Position numbers and translations under genes: made by a program
Notes under the pieces: generated by a model
What the model saw: only the letters and a program-made list of their open reading frames with translations
Told to the model about the DNA's origin: nothing
Database searches by the model: none
Shown: positions 1 to 12,904 of the stretch, piece by piece
Position numbering within the stretch: the first letter of the stretch is position 1
Layout: every line of letters begins with the position of its first letter
Assembly (NCBI RefSeq): GCF_040807025.1
Contig: NC_090982.1
Coordinates: 78,161,931-78,225,930, forward strand
DNA length: 64,000 bases
Direction of reading: 5' to 3'
Source of the DNA: Struthio camelus
Taxonomy: Eukaryota > Chordata > Aves > Struthioniformes > Struthionidae

Positions 1-165
1 CTGTGCATGCAAGATTCCGCAGGGAAGCAGAAACGGTAGCTTTCACCAGAGCCCTGCACACCTGAGTCATGAAATAGGAGCGTGATGATCAATCCTGGCA
101 GCTGGAGGTCTCTCTGACAGCTCAGCCAGGGGTATAAATTCCCTCTCCATAAGGCCAAGGGAGAT

Positions 166-203
166 ATGTGCACAAAGACGATTTATGTGCACAAAGACGA
201 TTT
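166..203 (+). repeat. Exact 19-bp tandem duplication
   Basis: A 19-base unit, ATGTGCACAAAGACGATTT, occurs twice back to back at 166-184 and 185-203. Each copy contains the palindrome GTGCAC. The copies are identical, so the duplication is recent or under constraint. No function is evident. Confidence 0.9.
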
Positions 204-2300
204 ACCAGCCAACTGCAGGAAGCGATGAGCTGGAAGGCTGCAGGGAGGAGAGTCAGTGCTGAGCAGCTTGGGGCCCAGACCTGGCCATGGGGAAGTGCAG
301 GGCAGCTGAAAAGGGGATGCTGGGACCAGGGAGGGGAACAGAGGAAGAACAGCCCTGAAGAAGATGGCACGGACCTGTGGGCTGCAGACCATTTTCTCTT
401 TCCCTGATACTGCAGAAAGCGTGACTCAGGGCCGAGCATCCTGCATTCACCCTCCAACAGGTCATGCACAGCACCCCGTCCCTGGGTACAAATGTTCTTG
501 CTCAGCCTCCTGGAGCCTGATAGCTCAGATACCACTGCTTGTCCCCGGAGCGCAGCTATGCCACAGGTGGGTGTCAGCCTGAGGAACGTGCTGCTGATGG
601 GTCTTGTTAGTACCGGACTTTCCCCCCTGTATGGCCACGTGCCCCTCTGTGCTGCCTAATCGTGTCTACCTGGCCAGCAGGCTTCATCTGGATAACCCAA
701 CCGCTGCCTCCCCTTTCTACACATTTAATCAGTCCCTTATGCACTGTACTGGTCTATATCCTGTGAGCTACTGTTCTGTGATGTGTGCTCATCATGCACT
801 TTGCTCCTGATTACATTATATTATCCTCCCACATTATCCAAGCCCTGAGCCCACACATGAGCTTTGCCATCAGTCAACGGTGGTCCAAGTTCATGCTTCA
901 ACAGGCATTTGCCAGTCTGCATGCCCGTCTCCACCCAACAGGCATTATGCGTAGCCTTCTCTGCCTTGAATGGTCCCCAGACATCCTGCTGGTTCCTTCA
1001 GTACCTTGTTGTTCTCCTTCAAGCTCCATATTATTCTGATGATCCAGCTGTGATCACTAAGCTCCTTTTCTGAGATGCACAGATGCAGTGTGGAGCCAGG
1101 AGTGCCAGTGCTAACAGGACCAGCCTGGAAGGAGACAGGAGCTAAATGCTCATCTGAGAGGAATTCACTAACCCTGAACAACAGGAGGGGAATGAAGCAT
1201 GGAAACATCCACAGGACACATCAGTCCAGCTAGGAGGGCTTCTGCTGACTTCTAACATGGAGCTGAGCTGAGATGAGCAAAAATCCATGCTGTAAATTAC
1301 AGAGGGCTCTGCCACAGCACTGCAGATCCCAGGCTGTCCTGCTGTCCTGACACTGCTAGATTCTGTCCTCTCTTTTCCTTCCCTAAAGGTCTTTCGAACA
1401 TTAAGTTTCCTGCTCCCCATCCCTCTTCAGCATGATTTTCTGTCTTTGGTTTACTGTGGCAGACTAGCTGGAGGTGGAAGTAATGAGTCTGAAGTGGTCA
1501 CTAGTGGGAGGGCAGCAGCTTGTTCTGCTGCCTGGCCCAGGTAGCCTTGTTGTCTGCCTGAGTGACTTTGCCTTGGGGCAGAGTTCCCCCATGCTTTTTG
1601 GGGCGACACGGCATGGGCTGTGATGCTCATCTTTCACATGTTCATGGACCCAGAGCTGTTGATGCCAGAATGGGCTAGGCTTCCTGTCCCATCTGCCTCT
1701 GCTGCCTAGCTCACACCAGAGACCATCCTAGGGCCTTGCAAAGAGCCCTAGCTTCTCTCAACCAGAGAACAGCCTCCTGGGAAGACCCGGCCCTCTCCTG
1801 AAGAGCACAGTGGCCTTAGGAACTTTATGACCTTCAGCAAGCCTTGAAGATAAGGAACAAGATCCTGGGCTTGACTCAGTGCATCGTGGTGAGCTGTGGC
1901 AGAAAAGAGAGTCTCAGACTGATGTTGCCCTGAGTTGCCAGATTTCGGGGAGATGCAATACAGTGTGGTGTTTCTTGGGGCTGCTGGCTGCCTGCCCAGA
2001 TGTCATTCAGAGAGGAACAGTCTGGAGGCAGGTCAGCTTCTGCCAGGATGGGATGGAGCTGGATAGCTCAGCAAAGGCAGCTGGAGAAGTTGCTTGCTTA
2101 TGCTGCTCTGGGGCCTTGTCCACAGTGAGCCTTTCTGGAGCATGGAAATCGAATGAGCTGGCCAATTCTGGCAGCCAGAACTAGCTCCATCTTGCTCTTC
2201 CACAGCATTGACTTTCTTCCCCCTTGTGGCATAACTTTCAGCCGCTGATAAGTGAGGAGAAACTCTTTCCTAATTGTTCCTGACTTCAGACTGCTGCCAG

Positions 2301-2363
2301 GTAAACAGCATGAAAATTAGTGAAGACAAGTAAATAATTTGTAAATAATCATTTATTTATTAC
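2301..2363. promoter_or_regulatory. Candidate forkhead-motif cluster in an AT-rich island
   Basis: Within about 60 bases there is a GTAAACA at 2301-2307 and GTAAATA at 2330-2336 and 2341-2347, followed by ATTTATTTATTAC in the inverse sense. GTAAAYA is the core bound by forkhead (FOX) factors. The surrounding DNA is GC-richer, so the island stands out. That it is an enhancer is inference; AT-rich DNA produces such cores by chance fairly easily. Confidence 0.3.
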
Positions 2364-3479
2364 TTCCCCCTCCTTTCCCTGTGCAAGCAGATTGCAAGAT
2401 GCCTCAGAAGCGCTTGCAATTTGGACCAAGTTCTCTTGTGAAGCATTTCCCACTCCCTATGAATAACTTATGAACAGATCAGAGTGAATATTAAAGGCTT
2501 GAAAATCCAGAGACTTGCACTACTGAGCTGAATAAGTACTGCTCCAGCTCCTCGAATAGATGAGCTATCCAACTAAATAGCACTAGGAGGATTCACAGCG
2601 CTGTAATTAAAGTGCGTGCACATTTATTAGTCAATGGGTTGCCTGTCGAGCGGGACAGGTAATGTGATACAGGGATGGAGTACCTATGACTGAGGGTGCT
2701 GTCGTGCTGCTGAGGGTTCCAGGAAGTCCACGAGAGGTGATTTGGACATCAAGCGTTAAGTTTGCTTTTGGGGGCAATTTGTGCTGTAAGGTGTTCCTAC
2801 ACTGCTACTCATGGGAAGCAAACACAACCAGGCCAGCTGGACAGGGCTGATGCTGACTGTTCACAACAGAGGCTTTGGGATAGCCTTGCACATCTATAAA
2901 TTACGAGAGTGGTGGTGGGAGGCACGCACAGAGGGTTTGATCCCTAAACCCACTGACAGCACAAAGGCACACTGACTTCAAAGGGCCCAAAACTAGACTC
3001 ACACTTGGCTTCAGTCAGGTGCTGTGTGCTGGGCGTTTATCCACCTTCAATCTCAACCACCTGCTTTATATTATTTTATTTAAAATATCATTATAATTCA
3101 CTCGGAGTAAGGCTCTTAACCCCCTGCCAGGCTTCTGAGGCAGGGATCCAAATCAGCGCTACATGAAACAGGGAATGTGGGGTATGGACTGCAATTCCCC
3201 ATTGCTCTTACAAAGCACAGGGAAGCCCCCTGCCAGCCCAACAGTTAACACCTGCTCCCAGCTGCTCCCCACATCCCAGCTCAGTGGGGACCCACTGCCT
3301 GGAGGGAGGCCTTCCTGCAGGGTCGCAGGCTGCATCCTACCCTGTGCACCTCTCCCAGCACAGATCTCAACTGTCTCCTGGCATTCGAGGAAGGGAAGGG
3401 ACCCCCCCATGCTTGAGGACTTTACTGGCACCCTGAACCTAGGCAGTTGGGACAGTTTCTTTCATGCCACCTGGGTGAT

Positions 3480-3540
3480 GAGACCAAGCGGCTGGGGTGG
3501 CAGCAGCAGGATGGACTAGATGATCTCTCCAGACCCTATC
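3480..3540 (+). mobile_element. Possible degraded CR1 3'-end fragment
   Basis: The string GGACTAGATGATCT at 3515-3528 matches the signature near the 3' end of CR1 elements, and the same string is in the clear CR1 copy of this window near 63789. The bases after it (CTCCAGACCC) loosely follow the CR1 tail, but the ATTCTGTG terminal repeats are missing. It is either an old decayed CR1 tail or a short chance match. Confidence 0.35.
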
Positions 3541-6294
3541 TGTTTTCTTTACTATTGTGGCTAGGAGTGGAACCTTTGGTGGAACTTAAATCAGGGGTAG
3601 GTTCAGCGTGAGATTCACACAGCTACGAATACACGCACACTGATGCCAGTTATGGTGCTAAGAAGATCCCAGCAGACCCACATGGTCCTCCAGAAGGACA
3701 TAAGTCTCCTCTAGGTGCCCTGTGGCATATCCACTAGCACACAGTGCAGGTCTTTCTGCACCCTTGGGCATCTCCACAGTTGGCTGTGTGTGGGCAGCTC
3801 TTGCCAAGAGCATCTGGAGAGCAATGCAGGGGACTCTGGAGCCTGCTCTGGGCTCTGCGGGCTCTGTACCACAGCCAACAAGCACACTGATGTCCCACCT
3901 CAGGTTGATTTTTGAGCCCCAGCTGGAGAGGGCAAGGCCAGAGCATCACCCTAGCATTTCCCCATCTCTGACCAAATGCACCCTGGGACACTCGCTAGTG
4001 GGCCCAAGAGATTTTTTTTTCTCCTTTGGCAAATCTCTCCCTCCGAAAGATGGCTAAGGAGCATCAGTCAGAGGGATCTGTGATGGGTCGGACAGAGCCA
4101 GCCCCAGCCCAGGATGCTAACCTCAGGAATGAGGTGTATTTGACTTTGCTTCCACCTTTCCTTCTGCTGGTGGATGGGGCTGGGACCCTGGTTGGGCTAG
4201 GACTCTGCTAGACCTTCAGAGATGGAGGTACAGCCAGGTGAGATAGACACCAAGTGCCAGGGGCTGCTGTGATGAGAAGGAAAGATCCAGCAGAGCCTGG
4301 AGTCACATTTAGGTTACGAAATGGGCCCAGCTCGGCCTGGTGAAGGGCCATCTCTGGCTGGGCATGATGAATGCCTGTGAAAGCACTCTGTTCTCCCCTC
4401 CTTTTGGCTTTTCTGGTGCTCCTGTCCTGTCTTGTTGCATTCACCAAATACTGCTCCAGTTGCCAAACAGAGGGACCCTTCCCAATGCAAGGATGACCCT
4501 GAAACAGCGCACAGCTCGACGCTGGCCCCAGCTCCCCCTCTCCAGATCCCATGTGCATCTGCAGTTTGTTCCCCTCTCTGGCAGCCCCATGCACCTGCAC
4601 TCCAAGGCAGAGTGGGATTTATCCTGCCCCAGGCACTCAGTACTGAGCTGAGGTCAGCCCTCATAAACCTCACAGGCACTAAAACCCAGACCAGCTGCCT
4701 CACTTGCACCCATGGGGACAGCCTCTGTGCCCAGGGCTCATTTTGCTCTCAGCCACAGGCTGACACTCGGGACCGTTCTCTTGACCAACACCCTCCCTGG
4801 TGGGTCCAGAGTTTGGCATTGTCACCTGGCTGAGGAAGCGAATGGGCCGTGCTATTGGGATGGGGATGAGCTCTCCCACCCTGCAGCTCCTCCCCCCCGC
4901 CAAGCACTTTGGGTAACCCTGTTCGTGGGAGGCAGTATGAAGTCATTCTGGTCCTCCAGCAAACCCCTCCAGCTGTCTGGAGCCAGCACAGATTGTGGGA
5001 TGTGTCTGCTGACTGATGGGGCCTGAAATCCACATTTATGTGAGATGATATCAGGAGTTTTAATTTTTTTATGGGTGAGGGGTTGGGGAAAGGAGGAGAT
5101 TCCCAGCGTGGCTTGGAGGGGGAACTGGGCTAGAGATGGTGGTGTGTGTGTGAGACACGTTTCGTCTCATTGACCCCCAGCTGCAGAAGTTCTGCTCCGA
5201 TAAAAACAACATCCCTTCCTGACCGAATGTCAGCGAGCAGCTGGGGAGGAGGTTGGCCAATGGCTGCTGGACGCTTGCATGGAGAAGGGACGCCGCAGCA
5301 GGGCTCGGAGAGCCCTCTGATGGTGTGCTTTGGTTTGGACCAAGCCCTCTGCTCATCCCCTCTTGCACACTGCCAAAGTGCAGGCAGCGTCCTTCAGTCC
5401 CCGCCCACAGCAGTTACTCTAGGTTCAGCCTCTTCCTCAGCAAATTAGAGTCTTGGAGAATCTCCACTGAACTGTTCCCCCCCCTTCCCCAGATAAGTGC
5501 CCAAGCCCTGCTCACTGAAGTGCCTGAACATGCTTTTCTGATGTTCAGAGCCTCGTGAGACACCATGGCCATGTTTAGACCCCACTGATCATCTTGAAGA
5601 AAACAGATCTTCACCCCCATGGGCAGTGTTTGGAAGGGCTGTGCTTTGCAGGAGGTTTCCACACATCTGCCAACTGCTCTGTCCTGATTTAGTCTCTACA
5701 GGTGCCTTGCTCCCAGCCCTGCATAAAACCTCACTGGACCATTGAGGAGCAAGTCAGGGACACCACTGCCTTTTAGCGGGATGGAAAATGGCCTTGTCCA
5801 GTATCAGGCAGCAGCAAGACACAGGCTAAGCCAAGCTGGAGCCCAGCTGCCTGGATGCCTGCTCCTGAGTGTGCCCTCAGGTTACTCATACCAGACAGGT
5901 TAGATCAAGCTGGGAAAGGATACAGAACAACTACTTGGCTGGGAAATCTTGGAAGGATAGGGTACCTGCCTGTCACACCCCTGGGACTGGTGGATGAACT
6001 TTGTGAGGCTGTATTGGCACCTGGTTACTTTCTAAGAGGAAGGCGAAGTCCATGGGGGGGCTGGGAACCACATGCCGTGAGGGTCCAATGGCCTAGGGAG
6101 TGGGGTGGCCACCAACATCATGTGCTGCCCTCCCTGACTGGAGGATAGGGACTTCCCTAGGGACAAGTGGTGCCTGCCTCATATGGTAGGACAATCCCAT
6201 CCCTGCTTCCTGCAGACAGTGTTGATGGGGAAACTTCTCCCCGAAGCGGCTGAAGTGCCTGTGCGTGATGACTCTGGCCCGGAAAGGAGGAGGG

Positions 6295-6545
6295 GGGGAT
6301 GAGGCCTCTTTGTAACAAAATCTCGTCTGCGTGGGCCCCTTTGTTGTTATTACATTTATTTATTGATCCCCCTTGGGAAAACCTTAGCAGTGCTGAAATA
6401 GCTGGGGCTTTATTAATGGGGGTGGGGGGTGAGGGAAGAGCAGGGGGGGATGAACAGAAAGCTCGGACCATCTGTTCCCACCAAAGGGATGGAACAACAA
6501 TAGCCATGTTTATAAAACTCCTCTGCAACTCATTGTGTTTGTGAA
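6295..6545. promoter_or_regulatory. AT-rich island, candidate conserved noncoding element
   Basis: An AT-rich stretch with TTGTTGTTATTAC, TTTATTTATTGATC, GCTTTATTAATG, AACAACAATAG and GTTTATAAA lies inside GC-rich DNA. AACAAT and TTGTT cores fit SOX-type binding sites. There is no coding signal on either strand. Only base composition and motif density support this call; an alignment with other birds would decide it. Confidence 0.25.
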
Positions 6546-8299
6546 AGGAGAGCTTCCACATCAAAGGCCATTTCCGCTCCCTCTGCTCGGAGGCCCCTCC
6601 ATCACGGCCTCTTCTAACATCCTGCAAAGATCACCCCATCTTGGCCCTTTCCTCCCCCCCGCAGCCCGAGGCGCATGGCAAGGCTGCAGAGTGGAGAATG
6701 GAGGAGCATGGACCACTCTGGCCCTGGCGGGCAACCCCAGAAGGGCACACACACCAGTCCGCTAACGCCCTGTGGCCTGGGTTTGAGTTTCAGGAATGAC
6801 CTGCACCATACCAGCTGCCACGCTGACAGAGAGCAGCAACCAGAGAGCACCAGTGCAAGCATGTGGGAGAACACTGCCCACCCTGAAAGCCTAGGCTGGT
6901 GGCTACTAAGGGGTTATGTGCTTTTCCAAGGGGAAATACAGGGGCAAGAGGCGGAGGGAGATTTCTCCAGGAAGCGATACATCTCCACAATAAGGTAATG
7001 AGCAGAGTTTGCTGGGCAGAGGTGGTGGGACCACAAACACATTGAGCGCTGGCTGGGTGGGAGAACCATCTACAAGCTGTTTTTCATTCCAGAGTTCAGG
7101 TCTACTGCAACTACAATATCTGTAAAGTCACTTTGGTCTGCTAAAGTTTCAGATGTGAAAAGACGGGAAGAAAAACAAAAAACGAGGAAGGGAGTGGGGT
7201 TTGGCTGTGTTGAAGCTGGCTGCTGGGATCTTTCATAATGAAACAACTTTGTGTTTGGCTTCGCTCTAAACTTGTCTTAGATTATCTGTTACAATCGGAC
7301 GTAAAATAAAGACTATTAAACAGGAATGAAATATTTTGACTGAACCAATATGGTTTTTTCCAAACTGATCTTTATGGACAAGATGAGGGTTTACTTTTGG
7401 CTCGGATCAAAGCTAAATGTCTTCTCTGGGACTTGGAGTTGTCAGCCATCTCCTGATTACAAACCAGCCTGGAGGAGACGGGTCAGGCTGCTCTGTGGTT
7501 AGGCTGCAGGCTGCAGGCTTGGGCTGTGTCCAGCTAGCATGCATCCCCCTGTGACCCTGCATAATGTAATGTGACCTCCTAGGACTGCGGGTCCTCCCCT
7601 GTCTGCTGGTGCTTTACGGCGATGACAGTCTCCGTGGGGTGAATCACAAGTGGGTCCTTGACTCTGCTCAAGGGGTTTCTGTCCACTGAGTGTGTCAGAG
7701 AAGAGGAAACCTCTCCTGAGAAATTCCCAGTCTGGCCTGGGGCAAAACTGGAACCTCTGGAAGATGCTGCCAGCCTGCAGAAAGACAAGACCTCACCTGG
7801 CAGCATTTCCTCACCCATGGGAAACGCTCCTCTCACTGCACCATCTGATGCTGCCGGGAGTTGATTCCCAGCTTGCCAGACAAGGGCCTTGGCAGCCAGG
7901 CTGGACGCTGCACAGGGGCAGGCTGTTCTCACACCTTTGAACCCCTGTTTCCATCCTGAAGGTGAGGAAACTTCCCAGAGACTATTTGGAGCCTTCTGTC
8001 TAGTCCCTTTTGGCTGTGTCCCCTTGGCGTGTCCTCCGCCAGGCTGCCGAAGTAGATCTGAATGCAGTCACTGACAGCCTGGCAGAGTGCAGAAAGCATG
8101 CAGCTTTCTCCCGGCACCTAGCAGCACCCAGCAGCTTTCTCAGGAACTGTGCACAAAGCAAGAAAAGGAGCCCAGACTTCTGGGAGACGCTTTCATTTCA
8201 TGCCTAAGCCGCTGCTCTGCTGCTCAGCCGCACAGCTCCATTAAATCCTCTCCCGGCTGTCTTCTTTCCATCAATCACTCTGTCTCCGTGAGCAGCCCA

Positions 8300-8425
8300 G
8301 ACACCGGATCTGGGTTATAAATAAGACAATCAATCAGAGATGCTATTAGATAAACAGAGTGGCAGAAGCCAAATTAATGCTTGGCTTTTTCTTGAAGGGG
8401 AGAAAAAAGAGTCAATTGCTTATTA
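8300..8425. promoter_or_regulatory. Candidate conserved noncoding element
   Basis: A compact AT-rich block contains GACAATCAATCAG (tandem ATCAATCA, PBX/CUX-like), ATTAGATAAACAG, and GCCAAATTAATGCTTGGC. The last is a short inverted repeat with GCCAA/TTGGC arms flanking an ATTAATGC core. No coding potential or repeat family was recognised. The regulatory role is inference. Confidence 0.3.
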
Positions 8426-11400
8426 GGGGACCCTAGTGTGGTCTGGTCTGCGTGCTGCAGCTGAGTTGCTCAAGCTGTGCTCGGCTACTGTTTGTGCATG
8501 TTGGGAGGTTTAAGGTGCTGCGAGCTCCAGCGTGTGACTGAAAGTCAGGGATTCAGGAAAAGAGTGAGATGGCATATGAAAACGCCTAGTACTGGAGATT
8601 GGATTGGACCCTGCATACATGATCACTGCTGCCAAACTGTGCTACGTCATGCTTCTTGCACAGAAGGATGCCCCAGCCGTATGCGTTGTGGACACACCCC
8701 CGGGGCACAGCAAAGGTCCTTGACTCAGTGTCCAAGCTGCCAGGTGAAACACCTTTGGGAAACTAGGCTTGGAGGCCATTCGGAGCTCCCAGATGGCCCA
8801 TGCAGGTAGTCCCGGCTGGAGAAGGCAGCCAGCAGAGGCTGGAGCAGGGGAGGAGGTCGGCAGGGAGGTTGCAGCACCCATGCTGGATGGGTGCTGGGGA
8901 TGTGAGGAGGCATCGACAGGTAGTACCTGTCTGCCCATAGTGCCATTGAGGGGCGGAGAGGTGCCAGAGGTGGTGTGAAGGGGAGAGAGGGCATGAGGAT
9001 GTGGATGGCGGTATCTGGGGACCATGGGCACAATGCTGGGGTAGAGGCTGAGCCATCCAGGGTAGAGGAGATGAGGAGGAGAGTCATCCCTTGGGGCTCT
9101 TCAAACAACAGAAAGCCTCTTCTGGAGAGGTTTCCAGCTCTGATCTGAAGACCCCAAGGAATAAGGTAGTCAAAGGCTATCCGTGGCAGCCTACTCTGAT
9201 GGTCTGTCACCTTCCACTGCCAGAATTCTTGGCCCTGCAGTGGAGGGAGGATGCCAGGGCTCTTGGGATCCCTAGGGAACCTGAGCCGTCCCCAGTGCCA
9301 CCCTCTTGCAATTAAGGAAGAAAAGGACGTAAGGAAGACTACGGTCTGTCAAGGGCACGCAGCGTTACGTTTTTGTCGGTACATGGGACCTAGAAACATA
9401 CTGAACAATTCCCCAGTGGTTTAGGGAGGCTCTTGTATTTTTCTGGACCATTACAGAGAGGGAGGGTGGGGTCTTGGGGAGTCCAGGGTCATCTACGTCA
9501 AGCTGACTCCATTTGCATTCTTGCCCCTTGCAGATGCTGCTCTTCACTGTCTCATCCTGGGCATCATCCTTCTGCCGGCTCCTGCTGCCCTCTTGCCTCC
9601 CCCTCTTGCCTCTCCCTGATGCTGCGACAGGGAACGTCTGTCCCTTGGGGATCAGATCCAGCCCTGTGCAAAGAAGCAGTAGCGCTCCTGCACCAGCTGA
9701 CCCAGTGGAGCCCTCCTAGCTTTTTGGCCAGCTCGGCATGATGTGCTTGTGCTCCAGGTCTGGCTTTGCTCACTTGGCAGTGGGGCCTGTGTTCACATCC
9801 CCCTGATCTCTGCTAGCACCTGGGACTGCCTAATGCCCTGCTGGAGTTGCAGTGCACGGCACTGTGCCTGCTGCTCCCGCTTTATCCACCAAAGCATGGT
9901 GCCCCATCGAAGCGTGACAGCTCAGTAAGGTTCACCTGATTTGTTGCAGATGAAGCAACACAGTGGCTTGCCATCACCTTGGGGCTCACAGGTCTGCTGC
10001 TTTGCTCAGCCTTCCAGCAATTTGCCTTGCACCAAAGTTAAAGCTTTATCCAGTCTCTTCCCTGCCAACCGCAAAAAAAAAACCACAGGGGACAGAAAAT
10101 AGCTCTGGAGAGGCTGGGCCTATGCTGATGTCCATTCAGGCAGAAAGGCAGAGCTGTCTTACTCTCTGCACAGTAAATTTTTGTCCACGGGGGAAATTCA
10201 CGCAGGGAATCAGGAATGGGTGGGTGATGGAAAAGCTGTGCTGGGCCTGCTTGTCCAGCCACCGACTGACGCAGCCCCGCTGCCTCCCCAGGGCACAGGC
10301 AGTCACTGGAAGGGTGTACCGGGAGGCTGGTGTGGGAGCAGGGAGCTTCTCTGACAGCTGGGGTTGGGAGGATGAGATCCCTGTTGGTGCCTGCTGTGAG
10401 GAGGAGGAATCGAGATGGCTCAGAGGCTCAGAGACACCTGAAAGAGTGACTGAAGGGATGTTGCGAAGAGAGAAACACCAGGCTGCAAAACCTCTCGGCC
10501 TGATGAAGAGGTTTAGGGGATGATTTAAGTCCAATGAAAAAAGACACCCAGCATTAACCCCAGGTTAATGAGACCCAGCAGCTGGACACTGGAGCAGGAT
10601 GGTTTTAAGTTAGAGCCAGGGGTGTAAGGATGCAGACAAAGGTACGCGGATGCAGGTGATGCTGGACCAGATCATGGCAGAGCCCCATCCCCAGGAGCTC
10701 AGCATCCAGGATGTCTCTAGGGCAGCTACCGCCTTGGCCTCTGAAACCAGGTGGCCTCAGGGCAGCCCTGCACAGGGCAGGGGTGGGAGGCTGTGATTTG
10801 CCTCCTGATTAAAAGGGCTGATGAGCTGGTAAAGCTGTAGGGCTTTTTCCAAGGGCCTGCGAGGGATGACGAGCTGTGAACCTGCCAGGCTCGGGCCCCT
10901 CCTGGGCTGCTCTGCTGCTCAGCCTGTTCTTCAAGCAACAGGGCTGTCTGCTTCCCGCGCGGTCTCGCAGCCAGGAAACAGCTCCTACTTTCCAGCTTTC
11001 CTCCTGATCCCCCTGCCGGAGCCTGCCTGCCCTGGGAGCTCAGCGCAAGGCTGCTGGCGCATCAGCAACAGCCGAAAACAACACCCAAGGTGGGATTTAC
11101 TGCCACATATGTGCTGGGGAGATGTAGGGACCCATTCCGCCTGGCTGATGTATTGGATTTCATGTTATATGATGCACAGGTCTCTCTGAGCGCTGTAATT
11201 CCCTCTTTCTTCCTGTATGGATTTATACTGCTAAGTGGCTGGATTTTCTGCTTGGCAAGGACGCTCCCCCAGGACCTTCCCAAGTTAGCAACATCTCCGC
11301 ACATCTGTACGTAATATTGCCGGGGCACTTTGCGAGTGGGGTTTACAACACCCCTTGCTTTATGGACTGCTTCTCAATCCGGACAGGCACCGCGGAGGGG

Positions 11401-11759
11401 CTGACAAACAGCTTCCTGGACCCGGCAGCCGGCGGCGTGCTGACTGCAAGGGACGGAGAGCGGCCGGGGCTGTATGTGTCAGCCACCGCTCCTGGCTGGC
11501 TTTTTAGACAGCTGTCCCTGGCCTGGCACCCGGAGCACCTCTCCCCGGCTCCCTGGAATGGCTCGAGAGGGGCAGGTTCGTTCTTTGCAAGCCAGCGCAC
11601 CTCCAGCTCATTTCTAGCCAGCCTCACGGATCTGGCTGGAAAACCTCCGGCGAAAATGAAGGTAATCTGTTTGTCTGGGATGCTTCCCCCAGGCCAGGGC
11701 TGGGCCTGACATTTTCTTCCGTGCTAGATGTCCCTTCCCTCCCTGCCGCCCCAAAGAGC

Positions 11760-11882
11760 CATTTGCTATGGTAGATTACCCTGGCTTTTAACGCTGTGAA
11801 TCCGTAATTAGTGCATAATTAATTACCAGATGTTTTTAACACTAATGAAACATTAATAAATGATGGAGGCATGTTGTCTGGT
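11760..11882. promoter_or_regulatory. Homeodomain-site-rich island, candidate enhancer
   Basis: Within 120 bases there are TAATTAG (11805-11811), TAATTAATTA (11816-11825), CACTAATG and CATTAATAAATG. TAATTA is the core of Antp-, LIM- and paired-type homeodomain sites. A GAATCC lies just before the first one. The island sits 3.6 kb beyond the CNTFR stop codon. Its sharp boundary with GC-rich flanks and lack of simple-repeat structure favour a constrained element, but conservation could not be tested. Confidence 0.35.
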
Positions 11883-12744
11883 AATGGGACATTAACCAGT
11901 GAACCGAGCCAGCGTGAGGGGCAGCGCCGCTGCCAGCGCTGTCTGAGCCGGATGCAGGGCTGAGCGGGGCTGCGCTCTCGTGCGAGACAGCCGCCAGCCT
12001 GGCAGAAACCGCAGCGAGCGGCCTCAGGCTGCCTTCAGGCTTTGCATAGCCAGTGCCGTGGCTATTTCCCGTCCATCCGTCCATCCAGGGAGGGGGCTCT
12101 TGGAAGGCACGAGGCATAAGGAGCCTCGTGGGTCAGGCGTCTCTGAATGCGAAAGGCAAATCCTGGCAAGGGGGGCACACAGAAAAAGGGCGGCTATAAA
12201 CTGGCTGCTCCCTTCCTATCCCTCCTCAGCAGGCTTGGAGAGATAGGAACGAAAAGGGACTTATGGTATGCCCTAAACTTGGACTAGCTGGGCACAAAGG
12301 TTGCATCTCCTTGGGAAAAAAACAGGCAGGAAAACTGTTGTCAGGATAGTGAGAGACTTCAGGCGGCTCAAGTGTCTGCTCTTCTCGGATGTGCTGGAGC
12401 GCATCCTGCGAGGGCCCCGCACCTTTGCACTTTGTGCCATGCACAAAACTCTTTGCAGATACAGCTCTGCTCTCCCCCGCAGCTCGTGGGGACACTGCTG
12501 GGGTCACTGGAGGCTCTTTAAGACCAGGCTCTTTTTTCCCTTGAGCTGAACAGCATCTCTGTAAGGCAGCGGGAGGGAAAGGGTCTACACTGGCGGCTGT
12601 GGGAGCTGGTCCCTGCTGTGGTCTCAGCCACGGCTGGTGCCTGTCCCTGGCCTCAGCAGCCTCGAACCGGTGACAGCTTGCCCAGGGAGCTCACGTGGAA
12701 AAGCATCGAATACCATTGAATACGCCAGCCAAGAGGGGCTGGGG

Positions 12745-12800
12745 AGGGAAACTGAGGCACAGCCCTTGCCCACGGGTTGCAGCGCTCGGGGCGAGCTGGG
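12745..12800 (-). repeat. Probable MIR-like SINE remnant (antisense)
   Basis: GGGAAACTGAGGCACAG followed by CCCTTGCCCACGGG resembles the antisense core of MIR-family tRNA-derived SINEs (aaactgaggcacag, gap, cttgcccaaggtca). The copy is short and diverged, so it would be an ancient insertion. A chance match is possible. Confidence 0.4.
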
Positions 12801-12904
12801 GCAGACCCCGCTGTCCTGTGTCACGCTCCTGAGCCCGAACCACCAGTGCAAGCTGCAGCTGCGCCGGTGCTTGATGAGTCCTGCCCTTCCTCGGGACGCC
12901 CTTG

